From: Microbulbifer litoralis
GTDB lineage: Bacteria; Pseudomonadota; Gammaproteobacteria; Pseudomonadales; Cellvibrionaceae
Reading direction: 5' to 3'
Length of the DNA: 64,000 bases
NCBI RefSeq assembly: GCF_023634065.1
Contig: NZ_JALKCV010000009.1
Location: 124,001-188,000, forward strand
Part shown: positions 52,596 to 61,248 of the stretch, piece by piece
Layout of the letters: each line of letters starts with the position of its first letter
Position numbering within the stretch: position 1 is the first letter of the stretch
The notes under the pieces: model-generated
What the model was told of the DNA's origin: nothing
What the model saw: the letters and a program-made list of their open reading frames with translations, nothing else
Database searches by the model: none
Program-made: the position numbers and the translations under genes

Positions 52596-53789
52596 TCAGT
52601 TCCAGCGGGGGAACGGGTCCGGCAATGAACGCCAGAGCGTCTCCCCGCCATCCATTTCCTCGCCGTTCAGCAGGCAGGCATCCAACTGGTGCTGCAGCCA
52701 CTCGGGCGCCAGGTGCTGGCCGATAAAAACCAGCTCCTGGCGCCTGTCCCCGAAGGGCTCCTGCCAGTGGTCCAGAATATACTGCCGCTGCTCCGGGTTT
52801 TCCGGCCACTCTGCCAACGGCACTGAACTCCAGAAATAACCCGCGGCGCCGTGCTGGGCAATGCCCCCGGCCTGGCTCCAGGTACCGGCGTAATCCGGCC
52901 GGCTGGCCAGCCAGAAAAAGCCCTTTGAGCGCAGCAGCCGGCCGCTCAGGAAGGGGTCGGCGAAGAAATCGTGCAGCCTCTGTGGATGGAAGGGGCGGCG
53001 CGCCCGATAGGTGAAACTGCTGATGCCGTATTCCTCACTTTCCGGGATGTGTTCGCCGCGTATTTCCTTGAGCCAACCCGGTGCCAATTCCGCCTGCTCG
53101 AAATCGAACTTGCCGGTATTCAGTACTTTTTCGATCGGGATATTGCCCTTGACCACGGGATGGATCTCCGCGCGGGTGTTGAGGCTGCGCAGTACCGCCT
53201 CCAGCTCCGCGAGCTGCTCGGCATCGACCAGATCGGCCTTGCTGATCAGCAACATATCGCAGAACTCCACCTGCTCGACCAGCAGGTCGGCCACGTTGCG
53301 ATCGTCCTCCTCGCCCAGGTATTCCCCGGTTTCCTTCAGGGAGCGGGCCTTGCGGTAGTCCCGCAGGAAGTTGGCCCCGTCGACAACTGTCACCATGGTG
53401 TCGAGCCTGGCGATCTCGGACAGCCCTTTGCCATCTTCGTCGGTAAAGGTGAAGGTTTCCGCCACCGGCAGCGGTTCGGAGATGCCGGTGGACTCGATCA
53501 CCAGGCAGTCGAAGCGTCCCTCGCCGGCGAGGCGCGCAACTTCCACCAGCAGGTCCTCCCGCAGCGTGCAGCAGATGCAGCCATTGCTCATCTCCACCAG
53601 TTTTTCCTCGGTGCGGTTGAGGCGCACCTCGTTGTGAATCAGGCCGGCGTCGATATTTACCTCGCTCATATCGTTGACGATCACCGCCACCCGCAGGTCG
53701 GCGCGGTTGTTGAGAATCTGGTTCAGCAGCGTGGTCTTGCCGGCCCCCAGAAAGCCGGAAAGAACCGTTACTGGCAAGCGCTCTGACAT
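52596..53789 (-). CDS. CobW/COG0523-family GTPase, probable zinc metallochaperone (ZigA-like)
   Basis: A 397-residue G3E GTPase. The start at 53789 ([12 protein letters not shown]) follows AAGGAGAC. Walker A is GFLGAGKTT, the zinc-binding motif is [12 protein letters not shown], Walker B region is [12 protein letters not shown], and the base-recognition motif is SKAD. The C-terminal CobW_C domain starts near [16 protein letters not shown] and is unusually Trp-rich. COG0523 proteins of this group are induced by zinc depletion and deliver zinc to client enzymes. It is divergent from the MerC-like gene, and a Zur-box-like site lies about 80 bases upstream, so Zur repression is expected. Confidence 0.92.
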   Translation of the reverse strand: MSERLPVTVLSGFLGAGKTTLLNQILNNRADLRVAVIVNDMSEVNIDAGLIHNEVRLNRTEEKLVEMSNGCICCTLREDLLVEVARLAGEGRFDCLVIESTGISEPLPVAETFTFTDEDGKGLSEIARLDTMVTVVDGANFLRDYRKARSLKETGEYLGEEDDRNVADLLVEQVEFCDMLLISKADLVDAEQLAELEAVLRSLNTRAEIHPVVKGNIPIEKVLNTGKFDFEQAELAPGWLKEIRGEHIPESEEYGISSFTYRARRPFHPQRLHDFFADPFLSGRLLRSKGFFWLASRPDYAGTWSQAGGIAQHGAAGYFWSSVPLAEWPENPEQRQYILDHWQEPFGDRRQELVFIGQHLAPEWLQHQLDACLLNGEEMDGGETLWRSLPDPFPRWN

Positions 53790-53868
53790 CTTGGTGTCTC
53801 CTTGTTGTGACCTGTCGATAAGGCGGCATTGGTGGGCACACCGCATTGCAGGTCCGGCTGTCTTGATA

Positions 53869-53883
53869 TGATATAATGTAACA
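53869..53883. promoter_or_regulatory. Candidate Zur box between cobW and the merC-like gene
   Basis: TGATATAATGTAACA agrees at 12 of 15 positions with the palindromic core TGTTATAATATAACA when read on the minus strand (TGTTACATTATATCA). It lies about 80 bases from both divergent start codons, and the Zur gene is 1 kb away. The surrounding AT-rich stretch (53861-53892) could hold a second overlapping half site. Confidence 0.6.
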
Positions 53884-53960
53884 TAATAATATGGGAAGCG
53901 GCGCTGCAAACCGGGGCAACATCGGGCCACCGCTGTCGAACCTGAAACGGACCTGGAGGA

Positions 53961-54350
53961 TTGATGATGAAAGACACTGCGGGAATGCTGATCTCCGGCC
54001 TGTGCCTGGTACATTGCCTGGCCACGCCGCTTTTGCTGGCCCTGGGCGGTGCCGGGGTACTGGGCACAGTGCTGGAGGGGGAGTTTTTTCACCTGGCGCT
54101 GCTGGGGCCGGTATTGCTGTTGGCCCTGTACAGTTTCCCGGCTGCCTGCCGCCACCACCGGCGCCCGGCAGTGATGATCTCGGGCCTTTCCGGCCTGCTG
54201 ATACTCGTGCTGGCGCTGGGCCTGGAAGGCCGCTGGGAGCTGTTTGCCAGCGCGGTGGGAGCCTGCCTGTTGATCGGGGCCCACTGGAGGAATCGGCGCC
54301 TGCTGCAAGCCGGCGCTGCTGTCAGGGAGAGAGGCGATGCAACGGTTTAA
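53961..54350 (+). CDS. MerC-domain inner-membrane protein
   Basis: A 129-residue protein with four membrane helices and the MerC signature near the first one, [19 protein letters not shown], with a Cys-x3-Cys pair. A strong GGAGG precedes the start (ATG at 53961, with a second ATG directly after it). MerC proteins were named for mercuric ion transport, but this form occurs beside zinc-responsive genes; here it heads an operon with a ZrgA-like protein, Zur and a CobW GTPase. A role in zinc handling is therefore more likely than mercury resistance, since no other mer gene is present. Confidence 0.85.
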   Translation: MMMKDTAGMLISGLCLVHCLATPLLLALGGAGVLGTVLEGEFFHLALLGPVLLLALYSFPAACRHHRRPAVMISGLSGLLILVLALGLEGRWELFASAVGACLLIGAHWRNRRLLQAGAAVRERGDATV

Positions 54351-54852
54351 GGTTGCTCTTCTTGTGTTTGGCCTGGGCTTCGCCGGGCTCGCTTCCGGCG
54401 ATGGCGGCGCTCATGTGCACGGCCGTGCACAGCTGACAGTAGCCGCCGCCAGTGGGGAACTGCAGATCGGGTTTGAATCTCCGGCGGCCAACCTGGTGGG
54501 ATTTGAGCATGCGCCGCGGGGCCCCTCACAGGTGGAAGCACTGGATCGGGCGGCCCGGGACCTGGCCGGCGCGAACCGCTTTCTGCGCTTCAGTGGTACT
54601 GATTGTCGGCTGCGGGAGGCCGGGGTGGAGGCGCCCCATAGCGGGGAGCAGGAGGCGCATCACCACAGGCATGCCAGCTTCCGTGCCAGCTACCGCTTCC
54701 AGTGTGATAATCTGGCGCAGCTCGACGGCGTCGCTGTGGCGCTGTTTACGAGCTTTCCCGGCATTCACGAGATCGCCGTGCAGTGGCTGGCCCCCGGGGG
54801 CCAGGGAGCCGCGTTGCTCACTGCGCAAGACAACGAACTGCAACTGAAATAG
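54337..54852 (+). CDS. zrgA: ZrgA-like DUF2796 periplasmic zinc protein
   Basis: A 171-residue exported protein with signal peptide ([15 protein letters not shown]). The mature N-terminus has the DUF2796 hallmark [14 protein letters not shown], and a His-rich loop [12 protein letters not shown] lies mid-chain; the C-terminal part has [12 protein letters not shown]. ZrgA of Vibrio cholerae belongs to this family and to a zinc-regulated uptake operon with ABC transporter genes; the same combination occurs here. It probably binds zinc in the periplasm. The gene overlaps the MerC-like gene by 14 bases, so they are cotranscribed and translationally coupled. Confidence 0.8.
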   Translation: MQRFKVALLVFGLGFAGLASGDGGAHVHGRAQLTVAAASGELQIGFESPAANLVGFEHAPRGPSQVEALDRAARDLAGANRFLRFSGTDCRLREAGVEAPHSGEQEAHHHRHASFRASYRFQCDNLAQLDGVAVALFTSFPGIHEIAVQWLAPGGQGAALLTAQDNELQLK

Positions 54853-54855
54853 TCC

Positions 54856-55323
54856 ATGAAAGCATCCCAGCTCAAACAGACCCTGGGCGCGGCGGAACAG
54901 AGCTGCCGCGCTTCCGGGGCCCGCCTGACCGAGAAGCGCAGGAATGTCCTGGCCGTGCTGCTGCGCGCGAAGACCCCGCTGTCCGCCTACGAGATCGCGG
55001 AGCAATACGGCCGTGATTATGGCGAGCCCATTCCGGCCATGTCCGTGTACCGGATGCTGGACTTCCTGGCCGACGAGAACCTGGCCCACAAGCTCAACTC
55101 GGAAAACAAGTACCTGGCCTGCGCCCATATCGCCTGCGATCACAGCCACGAGACACCGCAGTTCCTGATTTGCAGCCGCTGCAGCAAGGTGCGGGAAATC
55201 GGCATCAAGCCGGAGGTGATTGCCGCGCTGCGCGACACGGTGGAAGGCGCCGGCTACCATCTGCTGACCTCGCAACTGGAACTGGACTGCCTGTGTGACG
55301 AATGCGGGCGGAGCGCCGCCTAG
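54856..55323 (+). CDS. zur: Zinc uptake regulator Zur (Fur family)
   Basis: A 155-residue Fur-family repressor. The N-terminal winged helix is RLTEKRRNVLAVLLRAKTPLSAYEIAEQYG...MSVYRMLDFL. The C-terminal zinc-binding domain has ICSRC and LCDEC, the two CxxC pairs of the structural zinc site, plus His-rich CDHSHETPQF. These features and the neighbours (CobW GTPases, ZrgA) identify Zur rather than Fur or PerR. It represses zinc-acquisition genes when zinc is plentiful. It begins 3 bases after zrgA, so it sits inside its own regulon. The candidate boxes at 53869 and 56445 are likely targets. Confidence 0.92.
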   Translation: MKASQLKQTLGAAEQSCRASGARLTEKRRNVLAVLLRAKTPLSAYEIAEQYGRDYGEPIPAMSVYRMLDFLADENLAHKLNSENKYLACAHIACDHSHETPQFLICSRCSKVREIGIKPEVIAALRDTVEGAGYHLLTSQLELDCLCDECGRSAA

Positions 55324-56309
55324 TGCCGCAGCGGGAATCGATACGGGGGGTGCCGGCCAATGTGATCACCGGTTTCCTGGGTGTCGGCAAGACCACTGCC
55401 ATCCGCCACCTGCTGGACAGCAGGCCGCTCGGCGAGCGCTGGGCGGTGCTGGTCAACGAGTTCGGCGAAGTGGGAATCGACGGTGGCCTGTTTGGTCCGG
55501 ACAAAGACGGTGAAGTCTTTATCCGTGAAGTGCCCGGCGGCTGCATGTGCTGTGCCGCCGGCCTGCCCATGCAGGTAGCCCTGAACCAGTTGCTGGCCCG
55601 GGCCAGGCCCCAGCGGCTGCTGATTGAACCCACCGGGCTGGGCCATCCGCGGGAGGTGCTCGCAGCCCTGTCCGATACAGTGCGCGCCGGCGTACTGGAC
55701 CTCCGTGCCACGCTCACACTGGTGGATGCGCGCAGTATCGGCGACGAACGCTACCTGCGCAGCGACACCTTCCGGCAGCAATTGGAAGTGGCTGACCTGG
55801 TGGTGGCCAACAAATCCGATCTGTACGGGGCGGGGGATCTGGAGAACCTGCGCCGCTACCTGGCGTTTCTGGACAAGCCGCTGCAAACAGTGGAGCGGGG
55901 CAGAATCCAGCCGGATTGGCTGCGCGCAGCCAGTGGTTTCGAGTTCCCGCAAGCCAGCGAACATCACGAGCACCCACCGCTTCCTATGGAAGAGGAACCG
56001 CTGCCGGAATGCGGTTACCGGCGCCGGGAAAACAGCGGCGAGGGCCATCACAGTTGTGGCTGGCGCTTCGATCCGGCGCTGGTATTCGACTATCAGAAAC
56101 TCTTTTCCCTGATCAGTGGCATCGACGCGGAGCGGGTGAAAGGCGTATTCATTACTGAAGACGGCGTGTTTGGTTTCAACAAGGCGGATTCGGTGTTGAG
56201 TGTACTGGAGCTGGATGATGCACTGGACAGTCGGGTGGAGGCGATAGATCCCGCACGCCGGGACTGGGACGCACTCGAATCCGCGTGGCTGGGGGCTCTG
56301 TTACGGTAA
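55302..56309 (+). CDS. Second CobW-family GTPase, YeiR-like zinc type
   Basis: A 335-residue G3E GTPase distinct from the first. Walker A is GFLGVGKTT, the zinc motif is GGCMCCAAGLPM, Walker B region is RLLIEPTGLGHP, and base recognition is NKSD. A His-rich linker EHHEHPP and GEGHHSCGW replaces the usual CobW_C start and could bind zinc. The ATG at 55302 overlaps the end of zur by 22 bases; a GTG at 55323, overlapping the TAG of zur, is an equally good start and removes seven residues. The pair of different CobW proteins within one zinc locus suggests separate clients. Confidence 0.88.
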   Translation: MRAERRLVPQRESIRGVPANVITGFLGVGKTTAIRHLLDSRPLGERWAVLVNEFGEVGIDGGLFGPDKDGEVFIREVPGGCMCCAAGLPMQVALNQLLARARPQRLLIEPTGLGHPREVLAALSDTVRAGVLDLRATLTLVDARSIGDERYLRSDTFRQQLEVADLVVANKSDLYGAGDLENLRRYLAFLDKPLQTVERGRIQPDWLRAASGFEFPQASEHHEHPPLPMEEEPLPECGYRRRENSGEGHHSCGWRFDPALVFDYQKLFSLISGIDAERVKGVFITEDGVFGFNKADSVLSVLELDDALDSRVEAIDPARRDWDALESAWLGALLR

Positions 56310-56444
56310 CCGCACTGAAGCCGATTGCGGCAGTTCGAGATCGATTTCCGCGCACCTGCATATCTGCAACTTCCCTGTAGATTCTAGAGCGTTGTCATGT
56401 GAAGCGATTGTCCGGCCCCGGCAACTCCGGGTTGGCTTACTTCT

Positions 56445-56467
56445 ATTAAGATATGATATAACATTTC
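56445..56467 (+). promoter_or_regulatory. Candidate Zur box upstream of the ABC genes
   Basis: Read on the minus strand this 23-base site begins GAAATGTTATAT, an exact match to the left half of the proteobacterial Zur consensus GAAATGTTATAnTATAACATTTC; the right half is degenerate (several matches only). It is 56 bases before the ATPase start codon. This is the better of the two Zur boxes in the window. Confidence 0.65.
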
Positions 56468-56522
56468 CATAGAGGCAATTGCAACAACTATGCGCTGATA
56501 TGGAGAACAAAGGTGCAGAACC

Positions 56523-57293
56523 ATGAATACTGAGCACACCACTTTCGCTCCGGACAAAAGGCCCCCGGCAGACGGTTCCGCGAATGTCCTCGAGGCCGCC
56601 GGGGTTTCCGCGAGCTATGGGCCTCGGACAATCCTGCAATCCCTCGATCTGGGCGTTCGCCCCGGTGAGGTCTATGCCTTGCTGGGCGCCAACGGTGCGG
56701 GCAAGACCACCACGCTGAGCCTGTTCCTGGGCTTTGTGGTGCCGGATGGCGGGCGGGTGCGGGTCAACGGCATCGACCCGGTTACCCGCGCCGGAGAGGC
56801 GCGCCGGCAACTGGCCTATATTCCGGAAAATGTCGCCTTCTACGAGCAGTTGAGTGCCCGCGAAAATGTCGCCTACCTGCTCGACCTGGCGGGGCAGGGC
56901 GCAGGGTCGGACAGGATCGATCGGGCACTGGCATCGGCGGGGCTGGATGCGACGGCCTTCGACCGCCGCGTGGGTGGTTTTTCCAAGGGCATGCGGCAGA
57001 AAGTGGCCATTGCACTGGCGCTTGCGCGGGAGGTGCCGGCGCTGTTGCTGGACGAACCCACCTCGGGCCTGGATCCCCAGGCCACATACGAGTTCAATCG
57101 TTTGTTGGGCCTGTTGCGCGAGAAGGGCATTGCCACACTGATGGTGACCCACGACCTGCTGGGGGCGTCGGAAGTGGCGGATCGTATCGGTTTCCTCGGC
57201 GCGGGGCAGCTGGAGGAGGAAGTCGCCGCTGAGGGCGCCGAGCGCTTTGATGTGCGCAGCCTGCACCGGCGCTATGCAGGGCGGGCCGCATGA
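56523..57293 (+). CDS. ABC transporter ATP-binding protein of the zinc locus
   Basis: A 256-residue ATPase. Walker A is LLGANGAGKTTT, Q-loop region YIPENVAFYEQLSA, signature GFSKGMRQKVAIA, Walker B LLLDEPTSGLDPQ and switch His VTHDL are all present. It belongs to the NosF/CcmA-like group that pairs with ABC-2 type membrane proteins. The next gene overlaps it by four bases. Together with two permeases and the nearby ZrgA-like protein it resembles the ABC part of the Vibrio Zrg zinc locus; the Zur-box-like site upstream supports zinc control. Whether it imports zinc, a zinc carrier or something else is unknown. Confidence 0.93.
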   Translation: MNTEHTTFAPDKRPPADGSANVLEAAGVSASYGPRTILQSLDLGVRPGEVYALLGANGAGKTTTLSLFLGFVVPDGGRVRVNGIDPVTRAGEARRQLAYIPENVAFYEQLSARENVAYLLDLAGQGAGSDRIDRALASAGLDATAFDRRVGGFSKGMRQKVAIALALAREVPALLLDEPTSGLDPQATYEFNRLLGLLREKGIATLMVTHDLLGASEVADRIGFLGAGQLEEEVAAEGAERFDVRSLHRRYAGRAA

Positions 57294-58720
57294 GTGTCGT
57301 CGCGCGCATCGCCCGCGAGGAATGGCGATTACTGTTGCGCGACCGGGTAGCGGTGTCCGGGCTGCTGTTGCTGCTCCTGCTGACCCTGGTGGCCGTACTC
57401 AACGCCTACGAACACCAGCGCAGTGCCAGTGCCGAGCGGGCGCGCTACCAGGCGCAGGCCAACCGGGAATTTGAAACCCAGCCCGACCGCCATCCCCACC
57501 GGGTGGTGCACTTCGGGCATTTCCTGTTCCGCCCGCTCAACCCGCTGGCGGCTTTCGATCCGGGCATCAATGCCTACACCGGCAATACCCTGTTCCTGGA
57601 AGGGCACCGGCAGAACACTGCCAACTTCGGCGATGTGCGCCAGTCCTCGCTGCTGCTGCGCTTCGGGCAGCTGACGCCCGCTTTCATGTTGCAGGTACTG
57701 GCACCGCTGCTGCTGATTTTCGTCGGTCACGCCGCAGTGGCCCGCGAGCGGGAATCCGGCACGCTGCGCATACTGCTGGCGCAGGGTGTGGCCGGTCGGC
57801 AAATCGTGGCGGGCAAGCTGCTGGCGCTGTCCGGCTTCGCGGGGCTGGCGTTGTTGCCGGCACTGTTGGCGCTGGCCTGGCTCGCGGCCAGTGGCCGCGC
57901 GCCTTGGCCTCTGGCGCTGTTGCTGGCGGGGGCCTATATCGGCTGGCTGTTGCTGTGGTCGTTGCTGGTGGTGCTGGTCTCCAGCCAGTTCAAACGCGGT
58001 CGCGACGCGCTGCTGGCACTGTTGGCGGCCTGGGCCGTGCTGGTCATCCTGCTGCCGCGCTGGCTGCCGGACCTGGCGAATGCCAATGTGCCGCTGCCGA
58101 CGCGTTTCGAAAACGCCATTCAGGTAGAGCGTGAGTACAAGGCCCTGGGTGATTCGCACAACCCCGACGATCCGCACTTCTCCGCTTTCCGCGAACGCGT
58201 GCTGGAAAAATATGGTGTGGAAAATGTGGAAGATCTGCCGGTCAACTACAAGGGGCTGCTGGCGATCGAGGGGGAGCGTTTGTCTAGCGAACTCTTCAAT
58301 CGCTACGCCGACGCGCTGTTCGATCGGCAGGAGCGGCAGAATGCAATGGTCGACGACTTCGCCTGGCTGAGCCCGGCCCTGGCATTGCGGCGACTGTCGA
58401 TGGCCGCAGCGGGTACGGACCAGGCAAATTTTCGGCGTTTCCTCGAACAGGGGGAAGACTACCGCTACGAACTGGTCCAGGGCCTGAACCGATTGCAGGC
58501 GGAAGAACTGGACTATGTCGACGATACCAATCCGGACAAGGAAAACCGCATATCCCACGCGCACTGGCAGAGCTTCCCCGAGTTTCACTACCGCGCCCCG
58601 ACGGTTTCCGATGTGATGCACAGGGCGCTGCCCGTGGGCCTGGTACTGCTGTGCTGGCTGGCGGTCTTTACGGTACTGATGAGACTGGCCGGCAATCGCC
58701 TGGGGAGGGTGGCACAATGA
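57290..58720 (+). CDS. ABC-2 type permease (DUF3526-like), first subunit
   Basis: A 476-residue membrane protein with a leading helix (DRVAVSGLLLLLLLTLVAVL), a periplasmic loop of about 120 residues containing His-rich ETQPDRHPHRVVHFGHFLF, then a bundle of helices (ALLLAGAYIGWLLLWSLLVVLVSS and others) and a second large loop before the last helix. This is the layout of ABC-2/NosY-like permeases with DUF3526. It overlaps both the ATPase and the next permease by ATGA. The His-rich loop could contact metal or a metal-bearing partner, though this is only suggestive. Confidence 0.85.
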   Translation: MSVVARIAREEWRLLLRDRVAVSGLLLLLLLTLVAVLNAYEHQRSASAERARYQAQANREFETQPDRHPHRVVHFGHFLFRPLNPLAAFDPGINAYTGNTLFLEGHRQNTANFGDVRQSSLLLRFGQLTPAFMLQVLAPLLLIFVGHAAVARERESGTLRILLAQGVAGRQIVAGKLLALSGFAGLALLPALLALAWLAASGRAPWPLALLLAGAYIGWLLLWSLLVVLVSSQFKRGRDALLALLAAWAVLVILLPRWLPDLANANVPLPTRFENAIQVEREYKALGDSHNPDDPHFSAFRERVLEKYGVENVEDLPVNYKGLLAIEGERLSSELFNRYADALFDRQERQNAMVDDFAWLSPALALRRLSMAAAGTDQANFRRFLEQGEDYRYELVQGLNRLQAEELDYVDDTNPDKENRISHAHWQSFPEFHYRAPTVSDVMHRALPVGLVLLCWLAVFTVLMRLAGNRLGRVAQ

Positions 58721-60144
58721 AAGGGTTTTCCAATGAACTGCGCTTGATCCTGCGCTCGCGCCTGTCCACAAGCGCACTGCTGTTACTGCTGGTGCTGGCT
58801 GCGCTGGCGGTCTGGTCCGGCCTGGACCAGGTGGCGCATCAGCGCCAGACCATCGACAGGCTGGCAGTGTTGCACCAACAGGATGTCGCCGCCGTGGCCG
58901 ACCGCTATGCGGACAGTGCTGACGCCGGCAGCCCCGCCTACTACACCTTTTACAACACCTGGGACCCACCGTCGGACACGGCCTTCATGGCGCTGGGCCT
59001 GCGCGATGTCGCGCCCTACGTGTTGCGTATCCGCGCCCTGGGGCTGCAGGCCCAGTTGTATGACGGTGAGACCTTCAATCCGGAGCTGGCACTGCCGGGC
59101 CGTTTCGATTTCGCCTTCGTGCTGATCTACCTGGCCCCGCTGTTTGCCATCGCGCTGTTGCACGACCTGGTATCGGCAGAGCGCCAGTCGGGGCGGCTGC
59201 GCCTGCTGCTCTCCATGCCCGGCGGCAGCCGCCTGTGGCGGCGGCGCGCCGCATTGCGCTACGGACTGCTCTTCGCCTGCCTGGCCCTGCCGCTGCTGGC
59301 GGGGGCGCTGATATCCGGCACAGCGCCGCTCGCGATCGCCATTGCGCTGGTGATCTCCGCCAGTTACCTGGCGTTCTGGGTGGGGCTGTCGCTGCTGATC
59401 GCCGCGCGCGGCTGGTCTTCGGTTGCCAATGCCAATGCCACTGTGCTGATGGGAAGTTGGGCATTGCTGACACTGCTACTGCCGACCCTGGCCAATATTG
59501 TCCTGAGCCGTGCCATTCCCGTACACCAGGGTGTGGACCTGATGCTGGCGCAGCGCGAGGCCGTGCACGGCGCCTGGGAAGTGCCCCGTGAGGAGACGAT
59601 GCGCCGGTTTTTTGAAAGCCATCCCGAGTGGCGGGACACAGCACCACTACCCGACGGTTTCCATTGGAAATGGTATTTTGCCTTCCACCAGGTGGGCGAC
59701 GAGAGTGTCGCGGAACAGGTGCGAGCCTACCGCGCGGGGCTGGAGGCGCGCCAACAGTGGACGGAGCGGCTCGGCTGGCTGTTGCCGGGCGTGGGCGCGC
59801 AGGCGGTCATTCACCGCGTCGCAGACACGGACCTGCCGGCCCAACTGGCCTACCGGGACCGGATCGAGGCCTTCCACCGCGAGATGCGCGATTTCTACTA
59901 CGGCTACCTGTTCACCGACCGGGCTTTCGGCAGCAAGGGATTCGCCAGCCAGCCGACCTTTACGCCGCGTTCGCGGGAGCCCGTATCCTTCGGATACCAG
60001 GAGGCGGCAACCCTGCTGCTGAGCTGGCTGGTGTTCCTGTTCGGAATAGGGCGCCTCGGTGCATTGAAGCCAAACGGAAAGGCGCGCCCGGCCGGGCGCG
60101 CCGGGGCAGCCCTTCAGGGTGCTACGGCCGATGCCGCATTGTGA
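58717..60144 (+). CDS. ABC-2 type permease (DUF3526-like), second subunit
   Basis: A 475-residue membrane protein starting at the ATG 58717 (MKGFSNELRLILRSR). It is built like the first subunit: initial helix (STSALLLLLVLAALAVW), a large periplasmic loop, a helix bundle around RRAALRYGLLFACLALPLLAGALI, a second large loop (HPEWRDTAPLPDGFHWKWYFAFHQ), and a last helix LLLSWLVFLFGIGRLG. The two permeases are presumably paralogues forming a heterodimer with the ATPase. The sequence after 60144 is a REP-like element and no further gene on this strand. Confidence 0.85.
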   Translation: MKGFSNELRLILRSRLSTSALLLLLVLAALAVWSGLDQVAHQRQTIDRLAVLHQQDVAAVADRYADSADAGSPAYYTFYNTWDPPSDTAFMALGLRDVAPYVLRIRALGLQAQLYDGETFNPELALPGRFDFAFVLIYLAPLFAIALLHDLVSAERQSGRLRLLLSMPGGSRLWRRRAALRYGLLFACLALPLLAGALISGTAPLAIAIALVISASYLAFWVGLSLLIAARGWSSVANANATVLMGSWALLTLLLPTLANIVLSRAIPVHQGVDLMLAQREAVHGAWEVPREETMRRFFESHPEWRDTAPLPDGFHWKWYFAFHQVGDESVAEQVRAYRAGLEARQQWTERLGWLLPGVGAQAVIHRVADTDLPAQLAYRDRIEAFHREMRDFYYGYLFTDRAFGSKGFASQPTFTPRSREPVSFGYQEAATLLLSWLVFLFGIGRLGALKPNGKARPAGRAGAALQGATADAAL

Positions 60145-60225
60145 TCACCGCTGGTGACGGGTTAACTCAAGTTTCGGGGGCCGCGGAACCTGTTTCGATA
60201 CTGCCGAGCCATGGAGTGGCACCTT

Positions 60226-60301
60226 GTAGGAGCCAGCCCCGCTGGCGAATGAAGGTGCTGCCTTCGAGCACCGTTTTTTCGCCCGCCGGGCAGGCTCCTA
60301 C
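60226..60301. repeat. REP-like palindrome, GTAGGAGCC type
   Basis: A 76-base element with terminal GTAGGAGCC and its complement GGCTCCTAC, arms that continue imperfectly to about 24 bases, and an inner GGTGCT/AGCACC hairpin. This GTAGGAGC type is common between converging genes in Pseudomonas-like genomes. It separates the plus-strand ABC genes from the converging minus-strand CobN module. Confidence 0.75.
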
Positions 60302-60437
60302 GTAGCACAGCAGACGCAGTGCGCGATCAGGAGGCGCGACATCCCGATCTGAATTCCGGAACTTAAGCTATTATTAATATGTGCATAAGTAGCCCGGTAA
60401 ACAAATAAATTTTCCGGGTCAATGGCCCGGTCCGAAC

Positions 60438-60746
60438 TCACTCGGGCACATACACCATCTTGCCATCGGGAAGCTTGTAGGTGACCCCCGCCTTGATACC
60501 GTCACCTTCGCCGATGGTGCCATTGCTTTCGTAGCGGGTCAGCTCCTCGCCGTCCTTGATGGTTATCGTCATATTGTCCTCGCCCGGGTTCTCGACCACT
60601 ACCACGTTTTCACTGGAGAAGGGGTTGAGCGGGTTCCTGACCACGATGATCAGCAGGATGACCGTGATCACCAGGAACAGGTCGATCAGGTTGACCACCG
60701 ACAGGATGGGATCGTCATCGTCTTGTTCGAGAAAACGTCCGGCCAT
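60438..60746 (-). CDS. DUF2149 protein (HmuV-like, single membrane helix)
   Basis: A 102-residue protein. It has an acidic start (EQDDDDPILSVVNLIDLF), one membrane helix (FLVITVILLIIVVRNP), and a small beta-rich periplasmic domain with Gly/Asp turns. This matches DUF2149, the ExbD-like small subunit that accompanies an ExbB-like protein and a CobN-like protein in haem and metal loci, for instance HmuV in Bacteroidetes hmu operons. It follows the ExbB-like gene by a single base, so they are one operon. The membrane topology is like ExbD/TolR, and the pair probably energises the CobN-like partner or a receptor. Confidence 0.8.
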   Translation of the reverse strand: MAGRFLEQDDDDPILSVVNLIDLFLVITVILLIIVVRNPLNPFSSENVVVVENPGEDNMTITIKDGEELTRYESNGTIGEGDGIKAGVTYKLPDGKMVYVPE

Positions 60747-60747
60747 A

Positions 60748-61245
60748 TCAATGCTCCCCCGTGTTGCCGGACTCGCTGGCGTGTTCGATCAGGAGCAACT
60801 CCTCGAACAGCCAGCGACGGCGGATATTCAGCACCACAAAACTGAGACTGGCGGCGATCAGTGCCAGGGTCACACCTGAAAAGGCGACGACCATATTGCT
60901 GCCGACGGAGGTGGTATCGTTTTCCGAAAGCGCGAGCAGGGCAGGGCCCATCGGGATCAGGGTGGCTACCAGTCCCAGCATGGGTGTTACCCGGGATGTG
61001 AGCCGCAGCAACTCGAGCCGCCGCATGATCCAGAGTTCGAGGTCGTCGCTGCGTATGCCTTCCCCGCTGGCATGGCGGCTGAGGCCGGATGCCAGCCGCC
61101 CCCTGCGGCGCAGGCCGGCCTCCGCCAGCAGGGCCCCCAGGGCATAGATGGTATAGGCCAGGGCGGCGACGATAAGCAGCAGGCACGGCACGAGAAATAT
61201 GGCCGATACCTGGTATAAGACACTTTCCAGATTGTTGATGAACAT
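60748..61245 (-). CDS. MotA/TolQ/ExbB-family proton channel protein (HmuU-like)
   Basis: A 165-residue membrane protein of the MotA/TolQ/ExbB group with a long first helix (FLVPCLLLIVAALAYTIYALG), a cytoplasmic stretch, and two more helices containing RVTPMLGLVATLIPMGPAL (the family signature around the Thr/Pro residues) and VAFSGVTLALIAASLSFVVL. It is shorter than TolQ/ExbB (about 230) and resembles the reduced forms linked to CobN-like proteins. It would conduct protons together with the DUF2149 protein. Spacing to the CobN-like gene is 3 bases. Confidence 0.85.
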   Translation of the reverse strand: MFINNLESVLYQVSAIFLVPCLLLIVAALAYTIYALGALLAEAGLRRRGRLASGLSRHASGEGIRSDDLELWIMRRLELLRLTSRVTPMLGLVATLIPMGPALLALSENDTTSVGSNMVVAFSGVTLALIAASLSFVVLNIRRRWLFEELLLIEHASESGNTGEH

Positions 61246-61248
61246 CGC

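Noticed and set aside
53961-54350. Mercury-resistance operon on the basis of the MerC domain
   Set aside because: No merR, merT, merP or merA nearby; all neighbours point to zinc control.
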